A stretch of 64,000 nt of DNA from Clostridiales bacterium (GTDB taxonomy: Bacteria; Bacillota; Clostridia; Lachnospirales; Lachnospiraceae). The translations under genes and the position numbers were made by a program. The notes under the pieces were generated by a model, which was not told the DNA's origin, searched no databases, and saw only the letters and a list, made by a program, of their open reading frames with translations. Where the stretch lies: NCBI GenBank assembly GCA_020860715.1, contig JAJBTU010000002.1:115890-179889 (forward strand), in the 5' to 3' direction. Positions 25,201-33,146 of the stretch are shown here, one piece after another. The number at the start of each line of letters is the position of its first letter. Within the stretch, counting starts at the first letter, position 1.

Positions 25201-25989
25201 TTTACGCGGCAGGGAACACAGGGCTCTGAACCGATTTTTGAATCGTACCGGAAAAAACTGGGACGCAAAAAGCTGTGCAAAGCCTATGTGAATCTGAAAG
25301 CGTACGAATATTTTGTCAGGGGCCTCCCGGTGGCGGATCCGGTCTTTGCGTTTATCGAGAATGAATACCGGCGTTTGAGCGGAACAGACCGCCTGTCTGA
25401 TCAGGAGGAAGTATGCCGGCTGGCGCTTTTGCAGTATTACGCGAGGGCGGTTTCGCTGACGAAGACACAGCGTGTCTATGCGGCGGAAATGCTGGAGGAA
25501 TTTAATACGAAAGGCATGCGCTTTGCGTTCTATCTGCGTTTTGATGAGGAACTGCTGAAGCCGTGGCAGATGGAAGGACATGTGTTTGCGGAATATGTGG
25601 GCAACCCGAAGAGCACGGTATATATTGAGTACCGCTATCGGGATGTGCATGAGGACGAAGATGCAAACACATCTGACCGCCGGGCAGAATTGACGCGGGA
25701 ACTGGTGCCAAACTGCTTTGAGGGCATTTATGTGCGGGAATTTATCCTCTTTGAGGATGAGGAAGTAGAATGCAGATTTATTGAGGAACTGCCTTCAGGT
25801 CAGGAGAAGATACGCTCTGATAAATGGAGACTAAGGGCTGATACGGAAAAGACAGAATCCGGTATGTATGTTCTTTTGAACCGCCTGTGCCGCGCCGCGC
25901 GTGACAAAGATGAGGCGGAGACGTCAGAAACGCTGGATTCGTGGCTGACGCTGGAATATCTTGCAAAAGAAGTGTTCACATTAGTATAG
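22270..25989 (+). CDS. DUF5717-like large cytosolic protein, function unknown
   Basis: A 1239-residue protein with no signal peptide or membrane helix. I recognise it as the DUF5717 type from Lachnospiraceae; this is a memory match. The N-terminal ~330 residues look beta-rich with repeated short Ig-like stretches ('TLTGKPGEVLHGKFFIEG', and later 'SSFDLNLILDENLMHAGNN'). Residues ~350-1000 look like a long alpha-solenoid of TPR-like pairs ('ADLFLVQLYFADDKKHRAQNLLEQ'). The C-terminal ~200 residues are mixed. It starts at GTG 22270; a TTG at 22279 has the better SD spacing (AGGTGG). The next gene begins 12 bp after the stop. A scaffold role is plausible but unproven. Confidence 0.8.
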   Translation: MDRLKRRIEQLLNGIFEYEQGQLLIRPEDLTLTGKPGEVLHGKFFIEGAAGQRVHGFLYPLDVRLICEPAEFLGASNEIHYQFDCSGLQQGALSQEKILVCSDCGEYEIPCTVTISAGAAGQQLPFSDFDGFLNLVRKDAKAACRAFWMPEFQMILCDRPDLKALYEGLTSAEPKEPGGGAAAYRSGVLLRAMEEFLIGAGQKDAVTLTADGPKNFVKAASLPDPETADKTASADETPAVYEWHCGVIAEPVRETLRLHKSTWGFQEISVESDALFVRPERRIFSTEDFAGSSFDLNLILDENLMHAGNNFARLTLTCGRQKLQVLMYAKKAGKAGNRQSRIRRIMTKKLENNYIDFRLKKMDLATWIERSVSVINSYRRAGGEDPFADLFLVQLYFADDKKHRAQNLLEQVEARKERLDTPERYCFYLYISTFLYREASYVDQVEAEVTAQFYRNRASWPLQWILLYLQEKYLNDPGARYEAVEEQFQSGCRSRIMYVEAYQALRGNPFLLRHLGEFELHLLRFADEEKVMTAEILRQVANLTMHHTAFDRRLFEVLAHGCRIYPSEDLLKAICQLLIRGQKTGPEYFQWYAQGVESGLRMNGLYEVYMQSMDCVQFQELPQIIRMYFAYDTSLDYRRRAALYCSIAKTRKSDPQTWHNHRPAMERFVLEQLELGHINDDLAVLYREILKEPMLTVSLAKKLIRLLFTCEVTCDLPGMRQIVLHSGRMPEESTANLQNGRGLLQICDADGMIFLTDEKGCRYAAGKNCRIRRILEDEKLMAWCAKKVPDDPRLVVYLTSESIRAGLMNEQLLPYFLTGCELGGISDAYRNELRKTVLDWYMAHQLDDTLPEFLDRISFEEYVPVDKTALITLLAEESRCAEAFELLNQYGAEEIPLLQMVRICSRMVLELEFEENAMLLSLCHRCFEEGKYDDKLLRYLLLYYEGSVENMKLVWSAACEFGLDAMLLEEKILMMMMFTRQGTQGSEPIFESYRKKLGRKKLCKAYVNLKAYEYFVRGLPVADPVFAFIENEYRRLSGTDRLSDQEEVCRLALLQYYARAVSLTKTQRVYAAEMLEEFNTKGMRFAFYLRFDEELLKPWQMEGHVFAEYVGNPKSTVYIEYRYRDVHEDEDANTSDRRAELTRELVPNCFEGIYVREFILFEDEEVECRFIEELPSGQEKIRSDKWRLRADTEKTESGMYVLLNRLCRAARDKDEAETSETLDSWLTLEYLAKEVFTLV

Positions 25990-26001
25990 CAGGTGATTTG
26001 T

Positions 26002-27369
26002 ATGATACAGGCAAAGGATGAACTGATTCTGGGAATAGACCTGAATCCGAACTATGCGCAGGTGACGTACTGGCACCAGTCGGTCCGGGAGCCGGAGACA
26101 CTGGGCGTCCGGGATGGGACGCAGCAGCTGCCGCCCGGGATTGCGCAGACGGAGAAGTATCCCGCCATAGACCATATTTTTGAAAAGATCGAGAGCGGCG
26201 AGGCAATAGAACAAAACGGTATCCTATACGAGCCGGCCGGGATTCTGGCAGCCTATCTGCGCCAGTGTATTTCTTCTCTGAAACTTTTAACGGATCATAC
26301 GGTCATGCATGTGATGGTGACGGTACAGCGGCTGGATGAGAATCTGAATCAGGTGATCGTGGACGCCCTGCTGCGGCTCGGCGTGGATCGGAAGCGGATT
26401 TATGTACAGGATTATCTTTCTTCTTTCTATTTTTATACGGTGAACCAGAAAAAAGAACTCTGGATGCAGGATGTGGCGCTGCTCACATATGAGCCGGATA
26501 AAGAAAAACATCCTGTGCGCACGGACTGTCCGGAAGATTCTCTGACAGGAGAGGCCGGTTCTCTGGAGGGGAAACCGGCCGCAGAAGAGACGCAGCCTTG
26601 CGAATCCGGGCAGATCGTCGGGTATGTTCTGCACATTGATCATTCGACAAAGCCGGCCATCGCCGTGGCTGATCTGATTGCCAGACAGCCGATGAATGAA
26701 GAAGTGCGTGCGGGACGAAAGGAAGAAGACTGGAGAAAAGAAAAGGATCGTCTCTTTTTTGAACTTCTGAAAAAGGTTTTTGAGCGGCGAACAGTGTCCG
26801 TCAGCTATCTGATGGGCGACTACTTTAACAAAAGCTGGACAAAGCGTTCGATACAGTTTCTCTGTACGGGGCGGCGTGCCTATCAGGGGATGAATCTCTA
26901 CTCCAAGGGCGCATGTTATGCCGGTATGGAGCGCGCAGGCCTGATTCCTCCGCGTGATATCATATACGGCGGTATGGATATGGTCGACCGCAACATTGGC
27001 ATGGAGATGCGGATACGCGGCAGGGACAATTATTATCCGCTGGTCAATGCGGGCGTAAACTGGTACGAGGTACACCATGTGTGTGAATTTATTCCGCACG
27101 GGGAACGGGAGATCCGGCTGATCTCGCGGCCGATGATCTCACCGGAAACGTCTTCGCACAAAAACCCGTCGGATATCACTTCCGGCGATCCGACCATACA
27201 CAGCATGCGGCTGCCGGGGCTGCCCAGACGACCGGATCGTGCGACCAGGCTGCGCATGACGGTATATTTTTCGTCATCGTCCTGCTGTCACGTTGAAGTG
27301 GAGGATCTGGGATTCGGAGGATTGTATAAATCATCCGGTTTAAGCTGGAGCAGAGACATCCGGTTTTAA
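26002..27369 (+). CDS. DUF5716-like protein with degenerate actin/Hsp70-type signatures
   Basis: A 455-residue cytosolic protein I recognise as the DUF5716 type. The start 'ELILGIDLNPNYAQVTYW' resembles the phosphate-1 loop of the actin/Hsp70/sugar-kinase fold, and 'IQFLCTGRRAYQGMNLYSKG' resembles its adenosine motif. Both are imperfect: the usual small polar residues after the first Asp are replaced by Leu-Asn-Pro. It may therefore bind nucleotide weakly or not at all. A Glu/Pro-rich insertion occupies ~170-205. I use ATG 26002, which has 'aggtga' upstream; a GTG nine bases earlier is possible. It sits between the large DUF5717-like gene and a helical-repeat gene. Confidence 0.75.
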   Translation: MIQAKDELILGIDLNPNYAQVTYWHQSVREPETLGVRDGTQQLPPGIAQTEKYPAIDHIFEKIESGEAIEQNGILYEPAGILAAYLRQCISSLKLLTDHTVMHVMVTVQRLDENLNQVIVDALLRLGVDRKRIYVQDYLSSFYFYTVNQKKELWMQDVALLTYEPDKEKHPVRTDCPEDSLTGEAGSLEGKPAAEETQPCESGQIVGYVLHIDHSTKPAIAVADLIARQPMNEEVRAGRKEEDWRKEKDRLFFELLKKVFERRTVSVSYLMGDYFNKSWTKRSIQFLCTGRRAYQGMNLYSKGACYAGMERAGLIPPRDIIYGGMDMVDRNIGMEMRIRGRDNYYPLVNAGVNWYEVHHVCEFIPHGEREIRLISRPMISPETSSHKNPSDITSGDPTIHSMRLPGLPRRPDRATRLRMTVYFSSSSCCHVEVEDLGFGGLYKSSGLSWSRDIRF

Positions 27370-27408
27370 GCTGCCGGACAGCAGCAAAAGGAAAGGCAGG
27401 AGTCTTTT

Positions 27409-28269
27409 ATGAGTTATGATCTCTGCCTGCTGAGACAGGCAAATCAGCCATATTATATAGAAAACATCCGTACCGGTATTTATTCGCTGGAGGAACTTTG
27501 TTTTTACCTTTACAACAATATCTGTCTGATTGACGAGAGCATTCTGAATGAAAAACTTTGCGACTGGATTCGGGATGAACTTCATCTGAACAGGCTGTAC
27601 CGGCAGCTTTACGATCAGCTTCAGAAGATGGAAGAGAGTTCCCGCAAAAATCAGACGGCGCAGCGGGGGGCTCACGAGGACAAATCATTTCCGCAGAGCC
27701 TTGCCGCTTCCTTTGTACTGCCGATTTTCCGCGAGGCCGGATATCTGACGAGCGCACAGATGCATGAGTATCAGGAGCAGCTCGCAAAACTGGAAGTGCA
27801 GTCGGATGAGATGAAGCAGAAACTTCGCGGGGATTATCTGGTTAAGGAGAAAATGTTTGCCCGTGCGGTTTTGATGTACCGCCAGATTTTAAAGAACCGG
27901 AATCCGGGTAAACTCGGCACACAGTTTTATGCGGCCATATGGAACAATCTCGGCGCGGCTTATGCCGGGATGTTCCGCTTTGAGGAGGCTGCGGATTGTT
28001 TCCTGGAGTCCTGGCGCCTGATGAAAACGAAGGAAACGTTCCGTAAATACATCAGCGCTCTGCCGCTGTTCCTTTCCAACGATGAGTATCAGAAACGTCT
28101 GAAGGAACTGCAGTCAGATGAATATCTGGCACGAACGATTCAGGAACACAATGCGAAACTCTGCGAGACACCGGAATTTCTCTCTCATGCAGAGCAGGTA
28201 AAGACACGTCCGCTCGACGAAACGATAGAGGAACTGAAAACACAATATTCAAAAAGTACGAGGATCTGA
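27409..28269 (+). CDS. Helical-repeat (TPR-like) protein, third gene of the DUF5717 group
   Basis: A 286-residue cytosolic protein of unknown function. The first ~70 residues ('YDLCLLRQANQPYYIENIRTG' and onward) form a conserved-looking N-terminal block with 'YSLEELCFYLYNNICLID'. A coiled-coil-like stretch follows, then at least one TPR-like pair ('WNNLGAAYAGMFRFEEAADCFLESWRL', ~180-210). It has no signal or membrane segment. The SD is 'aaaggcagg'. It lies 39 bp after the DUF5716-like gene and just before the purF promoter, so the three-gene unit appears to end here; no hairpin terminator is obvious. Confidence 0.72.
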   Translation: MSYDLCLLRQANQPYYIENIRTGIYSLEELCFYLYNNICLIDESILNEKLCDWIRDELHLNRLYRQLYDQLQKMEESSRKNQTAQRGAHEDKSFPQSLAASFVLPIFREAGYLTSAQMHEYQEQLAKLEVQSDEMKQKLRGDYLVKEKMFARAVLMYRQILKNRNPGKLGTQFYAAIWNNLGAAYAGMFRFEEAADCFLESWRLMKTKETFRKYISALPLFLSNDEYQKRLKELQSDEYLARTIQEHNAKLCETPEFLSHAEQVKTRPLDETIEELKTQYSKSTRI

Positions 28270-28287
28270 CTGCCAGGGCATTTTCGG

Positions 28288-28317
28288 TTGACTTACCCTC
28301 GCAACAGGGGATATAAT
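28288..28317 (+). promoter_or_regulatory. Strong sigma-A promoter of purF
   Basis: TTGACT (28288-28293), an 18-nt spacer and a consensus TATAAT (28312-28317). This predicts a leader of ~185 nt before the purF start. Confidence 0.8.
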
Positions 28318-28318
28318 G

Positions 28319-28488
28319 TGCCTTGTCTGTGGGAAAGGGCACTTGTGGACTTTCCTGGACAAGGCAGCGGCAGGTGTGCGAAGCACAGCTGGATTCTGGC
28401 GTATGAAATAGGGAGAATTTATAGGGCGAACGCCCGACAGCGAGAGAGCGCCAGCTCTCGAGCGGGTACGGCGAAGGGTGACAAGGCA
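28319..28488 (+). promoter_or_regulatory. Structured purF leader with alternative pairings
   Basis: TGCCTTGTC (28319-28327) is complementary to two identical copies of GACAAGGCA at 28358-28366 and 28480-28488; the second copy ends ~10 nt before the purF SD. Internal hairpins are GGAAAG/CTTTCC (28332-28355), GGGCG/CGCCC (~28423-28434) and GAGAGC-gcca-GCTCTC (~28444-28459). No T run follows. I see no guanine, PRPP or other known riboswitch signature. If transcription starts near 28324, only part of the first arm is in the RNA, so the repeats could instead be DNA operators. Confidence 0.5.
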
Positions 28489-28511
28489 ATATGTTCTTAA
28501 AGGAGAAATCG

Positions 28512-30032
28512 ATGCTTCATAATCTGACAGAACCGACACAGGAACAGCTGGAACGCAGCCTCGATTCGGAAAACGCAGCGCGCAGCGCGGCTGCTGATGA
28601 ACTGCATGAAGAATGCGGCGTTTTTGGAATCTATGATTTTTCAGGGGAAAATGTAGCATCTACAATTTATTACGGCCTGTTTGCACTGCAGCATCGGGGA
28701 CAGGAGAGCTGCGGCATTGCCGTAAGCGATACGAACGGACCAAAGGGCAAGGTCCTTTCCCACAAGGGGATGGGGCTTGTGAATGAAGTATTTACGCAGG
28801 AGCATATAGCCCGGCTGAAGGGAGATATCGGCGTCGGCCATGTCCGCTATTCAACGGCGGGCGGCAGTACCAGAGAGAACGCGCAGCCCCTGGTACTCAA
28901 TTATGTCAAAGGTACGCTGGCGCTGGCTCACAATGGCAATTTGATTAATACGCCGCAGCTTCGCAGAGAACTGGAACTTGGCGGTTCGATTTTTCAGACT
29001 ACGATCGATACGGAAGTGATCGCTTATCATATTGCGCGGGAGCGCGTGCGGACGAGGAATGTAGAAGAAGCGGTAGCGAATGCGATGAAAAAACTGAAAG
29101 GGGCGTATTCGCTGATCATTATGTCTCCGCGCAAGCTGATCGGCGCGCGGGATCCCTATGGGTTCCGGCCGCTCTGTATCGGAAAACGCGATAACGCATA
29201 CATTCTTGCTTCTGAGACCTGTGCGCTTGATACGATTGGCGCGGAATACATCCGGGATGTGGAGCCGGGAGAGATCGTTACGATCTCGCCGAAGAACGGG
29301 ATTCAATCATCGGCGATTTCATCGAACCGGAGCATATGTTTTCCGCCGGAGCGTCAATGCGAGACCGCGCGCTGTGTATTTGAATATATTTATTTCGGAA
29401 GGGCAGACAGCCGTATTGACGGCGTCAGTGTATATGATTCCCGTATTCGCGCAGGACGTTTTCTGGCGAAAGATTCGCCGGTAGATGCGGATCTTGTGGT
29501 CGGTGTTCCGGAGTCCGGCAATGTTGCGGCGCTGGGCTATTCGCTGGAATCCGGCATCCCTTATGGGATGGCCTTTATGAAAAACAGCTATGTCGGACGG
29601 ACATTTATTAAACCGGGACAGAGCAGCCGTGAATCCAGCGTGCGCGTCAAACTCAATGTTCTGCGTGACGCGGTGGAAGGGAAACGGGTGATCATGATTG
29701 ACGACTCGATCGTGCGCGGCACGACAAGCGACCGGATCGTGCGTATGCTGCGTGATGCCGGGGCCAAAGAGGTGCATATGCGCGTCAGCTCGCCGCCGTT
29801 TCTGTACCCGTGCTACTTTGGCACGGACGTACCGGCGCGGGAACAGCTGATCGCCTACAACCGGGAGATTGAGGATATTCGGAAAATTATCGGCGCGGAT
29901 ACGCTTGCCTATCTTCGGCTGGACCGCCTGCCGCAGCTTACACAGGGACTGCCGATCTGCAGCGGATGCTTTACCGGAAAATACCCGATGGAGCCGCCCA
30001 GCGAGGATATCAGAGGAGAGTATGTGCATTGA
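28512..30032 (+). CDS. purF: Amidophosphoribosyltransferase
   Basis: A 506-residue enzyme for the first committed purine step, PRPP to phosphoribosylamine. The glutaminase nucleophile is Cys35 in 'EECGVFGIYDF', so a 34-residue propeptide is probably removed. The PRPP loop 'VIMIDDSIVRGTTS' is intact, and cysteines in the linker and the C-terminal 'ICSGCFTGKYP' fit the iron-sulphur (B. subtilis-type) form, which is oxygen-sensitive. I start at ATG 28512, preceded by 'aaaggag'; an ATG seven codons upstream has no SD. purB follows 131 bp later. Confidence 0.96.
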   Translation: MLHNLTEPTQEQLERSLDSENAARSAAADELHEECGVFGIYDFSGENVASTIYYGLFALQHRGQESCGIAVSDTNGPKGKVLSHKGMGLVNEVFTQEHIARLKGDIGVGHVRYSTAGGSTRENAQPLVLNYVKGTLALAHNGNLINTPQLRRELELGGSIFQTTIDTEVIAYHIARERVRTRNVEEAVANAMKKLKGAYSLIIMSPRKLIGARDPYGFRPLCIGKRDNAYILASETCALDTIGAEYIRDVEPGEIVTISPKNGIQSSAISSNRSICFPPERQCETARCVFEYIYFGRADSRIDGVSVYDSRIRAGRFLAKDSPVDADLVVGVPESGNVAALGYSLESGIPYGMAFMKNSYVGRTFIKPGQSSRESSVRVKLNVLRDAVEGKRVIMIDDSIVRGTTSDRIVRMLRDAGAKEVHMRVSSPPFLYPCYFGTDVPAREQLIAYNREIEDIRKIIGADTLAYLRLDRLPQLTQGLPICSGCFTGKYPMEPPSEDIRGEYVH

Positions 30033-30163
30033 CTCATTTGGACGCGCATTATTTCCGGCGCAGACACGTTGATTTTTGCGCTGTAAAATGTGTGCAGTGT
30101 CATAAGAAAATGCTGTTTGAGACAGATATGAGCAGTACTTAATATGAAAGTAAGGAGAACATC

Positions 30164-31597
30164 ATGAGTACAGACAGATATGTAAGTCCGCTCTCGGAGC
30201 GGTACGCGAGCAAGGAGATGCAGTATATTTTCTCGCCGGATAAAAAATTCCGCACATGGAGGCGCCTGTGGATTGCTCTGGCTGAGACGGAGCAGGCGCT
30301 TGGCCTTCCGATCACGGATGAACAGATTGCGGAGATGAAAGAACACCAGGACGATATCAATTACGAGGTGGCACAGGAGCGGGAAAAAGTGGTCCGCCAC
30401 GATGTCATGTCGCATGTGTATGCCTACGGCGTTCAGTGCCCGAAGGCGAAACCCATCATACATCTCGGCGCGACTTCCTGTTATGTGGGAGACAATACAG
30501 ATATTATTGTGATGACAGAGGCGCTTCAGCTTGTAAAGAAAAAGCTGGTCAATGTTATCGCGCAGCTTGCGGACTTCGCAAAAAAATACGAAGATCTTCC
30601 GACCCTTGCGTTTACGCACTTTCAGCCGGCACAGCCGACGACAGTCGGAAAGAGAGCAACTCTCTGGGCGCAGGAATTTCTGATGGATCTGGAAGATCTG
30701 GATCATGTTCTTTCTACGATGAAACTTCTTGGCTCGAAGGGCACGACCGGTACACAGGCGAGTTTTCTGGAATTGTTTGACGGGGATCAGGAAAAGATTG
30801 ATCAGATTGATCCGATGATTGCTGAAAAGATGGGATTCACCTCCTGCGTGGCGGTCTCCGGGCAGACGTATTCCCGAAAGACAGATACGAGAGTTCTCAA
30901 TGTCCTTGCGGGAATCGCTTCGAGCGCGCATAAGATGTCGAACGATATTCGGCTTCTGCAGCACCTGAAAGAAGTAGAGGAACCGTTTGAAAAGACCCAG
31001 ATCGGTTCATCCGCGATGGCCTACAAGCGCAATCCGATGCGCTCAGAACGCATAGCTTCGCTTTCACGTTATGTCATCTGCGATGCGCTGAATCCGGCGG
31101 TGACGTCATCCTGCCAGTGGTTTGAACGGACCCTGGATGATTCCGCGAACAAGCGGCTGTCTGTTCCGGAAGGATTCCTTGCAGTGGACGGCATTCTGGA
31201 TCTCTGCCTGAATGTAACGGACGGCCTTAAAGTATATCCGAAAGTCATTGAGAAGCATCTGATGGCGGAACTTCCATTTATGGCAACAGAAAACATTATG
31301 ATGGATGCAGTTAAGGCAGGCGGCGACCGGCAGGAACTTCATGAGAAGATCCGGCAGCTTTCGATGGAGGCCGGACGTACCGTAAAAGAAGAAGGGAAAG
31401 ACAACAACCTGCTGGAACTGATCGCCGCGGATCCGGCGTTCAACCTTTCACTGGAGGATCTGCAGCGCTCCATGGAGCCGTCCCGTTACATCGGACGCTC
31501 GAAAGAACAGGTGGAACGATTTGTGGAGACGGTTGTGCAGCCGGTACTGGATGAAAATAAGGAACTGCTCGGCGTTACTGCCGAGATCAATGTATAA
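30164..31597 (+). CDS. purB: Adenylosuccinate lyase
   Basis: A 477-residue fumarase/aspartase-superfamily lyase acting twice in purine synthesis (SAICAR to AICAR, adenylosuccinate to AMP). The signature 'GSSAMAYKRNPMRSE' carries the flexible catalytic loop with its Ser, and 'FTHFQPAQPTTVGKRA' contains the catalytic His. Length and the 'MSTDRYVSPLSERYAS' start are typical of the long clostridial form. The SD is 'gtaaggag'. It lies between purF and purA. Confidence 0.96.
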   Translation: MSTDRYVSPLSERYASKEMQYIFSPDKKFRTWRRLWIALAETEQALGLPITDEQIAEMKEHQDDINYEVAQEREKVVRHDVMSHVYAYGVQCPKAKPIIHLGATSCYVGDNTDIIVMTEALQLVKKKLVNVIAQLADFAKKYEDLPTLAFTHFQPAQPTTVGKRATLWAQEFLMDLEDLDHVLSTMKLLGSKGTTGTQASFLELFDGDQEKIDQIDPMIAEKMGFTSCVAVSGQTYSRKTDTRVLNVLAGIASSAHKMSNDIRLLQHLKEVEEPFEKTQIGSSAMAYKRNPMRSERIASLSRYVICDALNPAVTSSCQWFERTLDDSANKRLSVPEGFLAVDGILDLCLNVTDGLKVYPKVIEKHLMAELPFMATENIMMDAVKAGGDRQELHEKIRQLSMEAGRTVKEEGKDNNLLELIAADPAFNLSLEDLQRSMEPSRYIGRSKEQVERFVETVVQPVLDENKELLGVTAEINV

Positions 31598-31660
31598 TGC
31601 AGCAGTCGGCAATATAGGAATGTCAGGATGATAAAACGATTTACAAAAATTACGTAATTA

Positions 31661-31809
31661 TTTAGAACAGCACGCCGCAGACCGCCTGCGATGCATAACG
31701 CGCCATATGTCTGGGGCTTGATGGGCGTTAAGCCCATCCCAAAATGAAAATACAGCCTTTAGCAGATAAATCTGCACAGTCTGTCCTTTCATTTTGATGC
31801 TGTTCTAAA
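31661..31809. mobile_element. 149-bp MITE-like element with 12-bp terminal inverted repeats
   Basis: TTTAGAACAGCA (31661-31672) and TGCTGTTCTAAA (31798-31809) are exact inverted repeats. Between them are GGGCTT/AAGCCC (~31716-31736), AAAATGAAA/TTTCATTTT (31742-31750 with ~31787-31795) and a central GCAGAT-aa-ATCTGC. There is no coding capacity. An 8-nt TTACAAAA occurs on both sides (31641-31648 and 31813-31820) but is not flush with the ends. It lies between purB and purA and could alternatively be a purA leader RNA. Confidence 0.6.
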
Positions 31810-31839
31810 CTATTACAAAATCGCAAGGAGGAATTTGCA

Positions 31840-33114
31840 ATGGTACAGGCAATCGTAGGAGCAAACTGGGGAGACGAGGGAAAAGGCAAGATCACGGATA
31901 TGCTGGCGCAGAAAGCCGATATTATCGTGAGATTTCAGGGCGGCGCAAATGCCGGACATACGATTATCAATAATTACGGAAAGTTTGCTTTGCATACCCT
32001 TCCGTCCGGCGTGTTTTACGACCACACGACAAGCATTATCGGCAACGGGGTGGCGCTGAATATTCCGCTGCTGGATAAGGAGATCAAAGGACTCCTGGAG
32101 CGAGGTGTTCCGATGCCGCATATTCTGGTATCAGACCGGGCGCAGGTGGTGATGTCCTACCACATTCTGCTCGACCAGTATGAGGAAGAACGACTTGGCG
32201 GCAAATCATTTGGTTCGACCAAATCCGGCATCGCACCGTTTTACTCAGACAAATTCGCCAAAATCGGTTTTCAGGTGAGCGAGCTTTTTGATGAGGACAC
32301 CCTGAAAGAAAAAGTGCAGCGCATCTGTGACCTGAAAAATCCGCTCTTTCAGTATCTGTACCACAAACCGGTCCTTTCCGCGGAAGACCTTCTTACCGAA
32401 CTGCATGGATACCGCGATACGATCGCACCGTTTGTGGCTGATACCGGCGCGTTTCTTGCCGGAGCGCTAAAAGACGGGAAGACGATCCTGCTTGAAGGAC
32501 AGCTCGGTACTCTGAAGGATCCGGATCACGGCATTTATCCGATGGTCACTTCTTCCTCCACACTGGCCGGCTATGGGGCGGTTGGCGCAGGACTGCCGCC
32601 GTATGAGATCAAACGTATTGTCGCGGTCAGCAAGGCCTATTCCAGTGCGGTCGGTGCCGGCGCGTTTGTCAGCGAAATCTTCGGAGAAGAGGCGGATCTG
32701 CTGCGCAATCACGGCGGCGACGGCGGAGAGTACGGCGCAACGACCGGCCGCCCGAGAAGAATGGGCTGGTTCGACTGTGTAGCTTCCCGGTACGGCTGCC
32801 GGATGCAGGGTGCGACCGAGGTGGCTTTCACTGTGCTCGATGCGCTCGGTTATCTTGATGAGATCCCGGTCTGCGTCGGCTATGAGATTGACGGGCAGGT
32901 AACGACAGATTTCCCGACGACCGTACAGCTGGAAAAGGCGAAGCCTGTACTGGAGGTGCTTCCGGGCTGGAAGTGCGATATCCGCGGTATCCGAAAATAT
33001 GAGGAACTTCCTCAGAACTGCCGCAATTATGTGGAATTCATCGAGAAGCACATCGGCTTCCCGATTACGATGGTGTCGAACGGACCGGCGAGAGAAGACA
33101 TCATCTATCGTTAA
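31840..33114 (+). CDS. purA: Adenylosuccinate synthetase
   Basis: A 424-residue GTP-dependent ligase making adenylosuccinate from IMP and Asp. The phosphate loop 'GDEGKGKI', the catalytic His in 'GANAGHT', 'EGQLGTLKDPDHGIYP' and 'TGRPRRMGWFD' are all intact. The SD 'aaggagg' is well placed. ddl begins 32 bp downstream and an LCP gene follows, so purine and wall genes may share a transcript. Confidence 0.97.
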   Translation: MVQAIVGANWGDEGKGKITDMLAQKADIIVRFQGGANAGHTIINNYGKFALHTLPSGVFYDHTTSIIGNGVALNIPLLDKEIKGLLERGVPMPHILVSDRAQVVMSYHILLDQYEEERLGGKSFGSTKSGIAPFYSDKFAKIGFQVSELFDEDTLKEKVQRICDLKNPLFQYLYHKPVLSAEDLLTELHGYRDTIAPFVADTGAFLAGALKDGKTILLEGQLGTLKDPDHGIYPMVTSSSTLAGYGAVGAGLPPYEIKRIVAVSKAYSSAVGAGAFVSEIFGEEADLLRNHGGDGGEYGATTGRPRRMGWFDCVASRYGCRMQGATEVAFTVLDALGYLDEIPVCVGYEIDGQVTTDFPTTVQLEKAKPVLEVLPGWKCDIRGIRKYEELPQNCRNYVEFIEKHIGFPITMVSNGPAREDIIYR

Positions 33115-33146
33115 AACTCGGTTATGCAGCATGGAGGAGGGCATTT

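Noticed and set aside
28319..28488. Guanine or PRPP riboswitch upstream of purF
   Set aside because: The conserved core sequences of these classes were looked for and not found; only generic hairpins and the repeated pairings are present.
31486..31737. Minus-strand 83-codon frame between purB and purA
   Set aside because: It covers the purB end and the inverted-repeat element, with no start signal.
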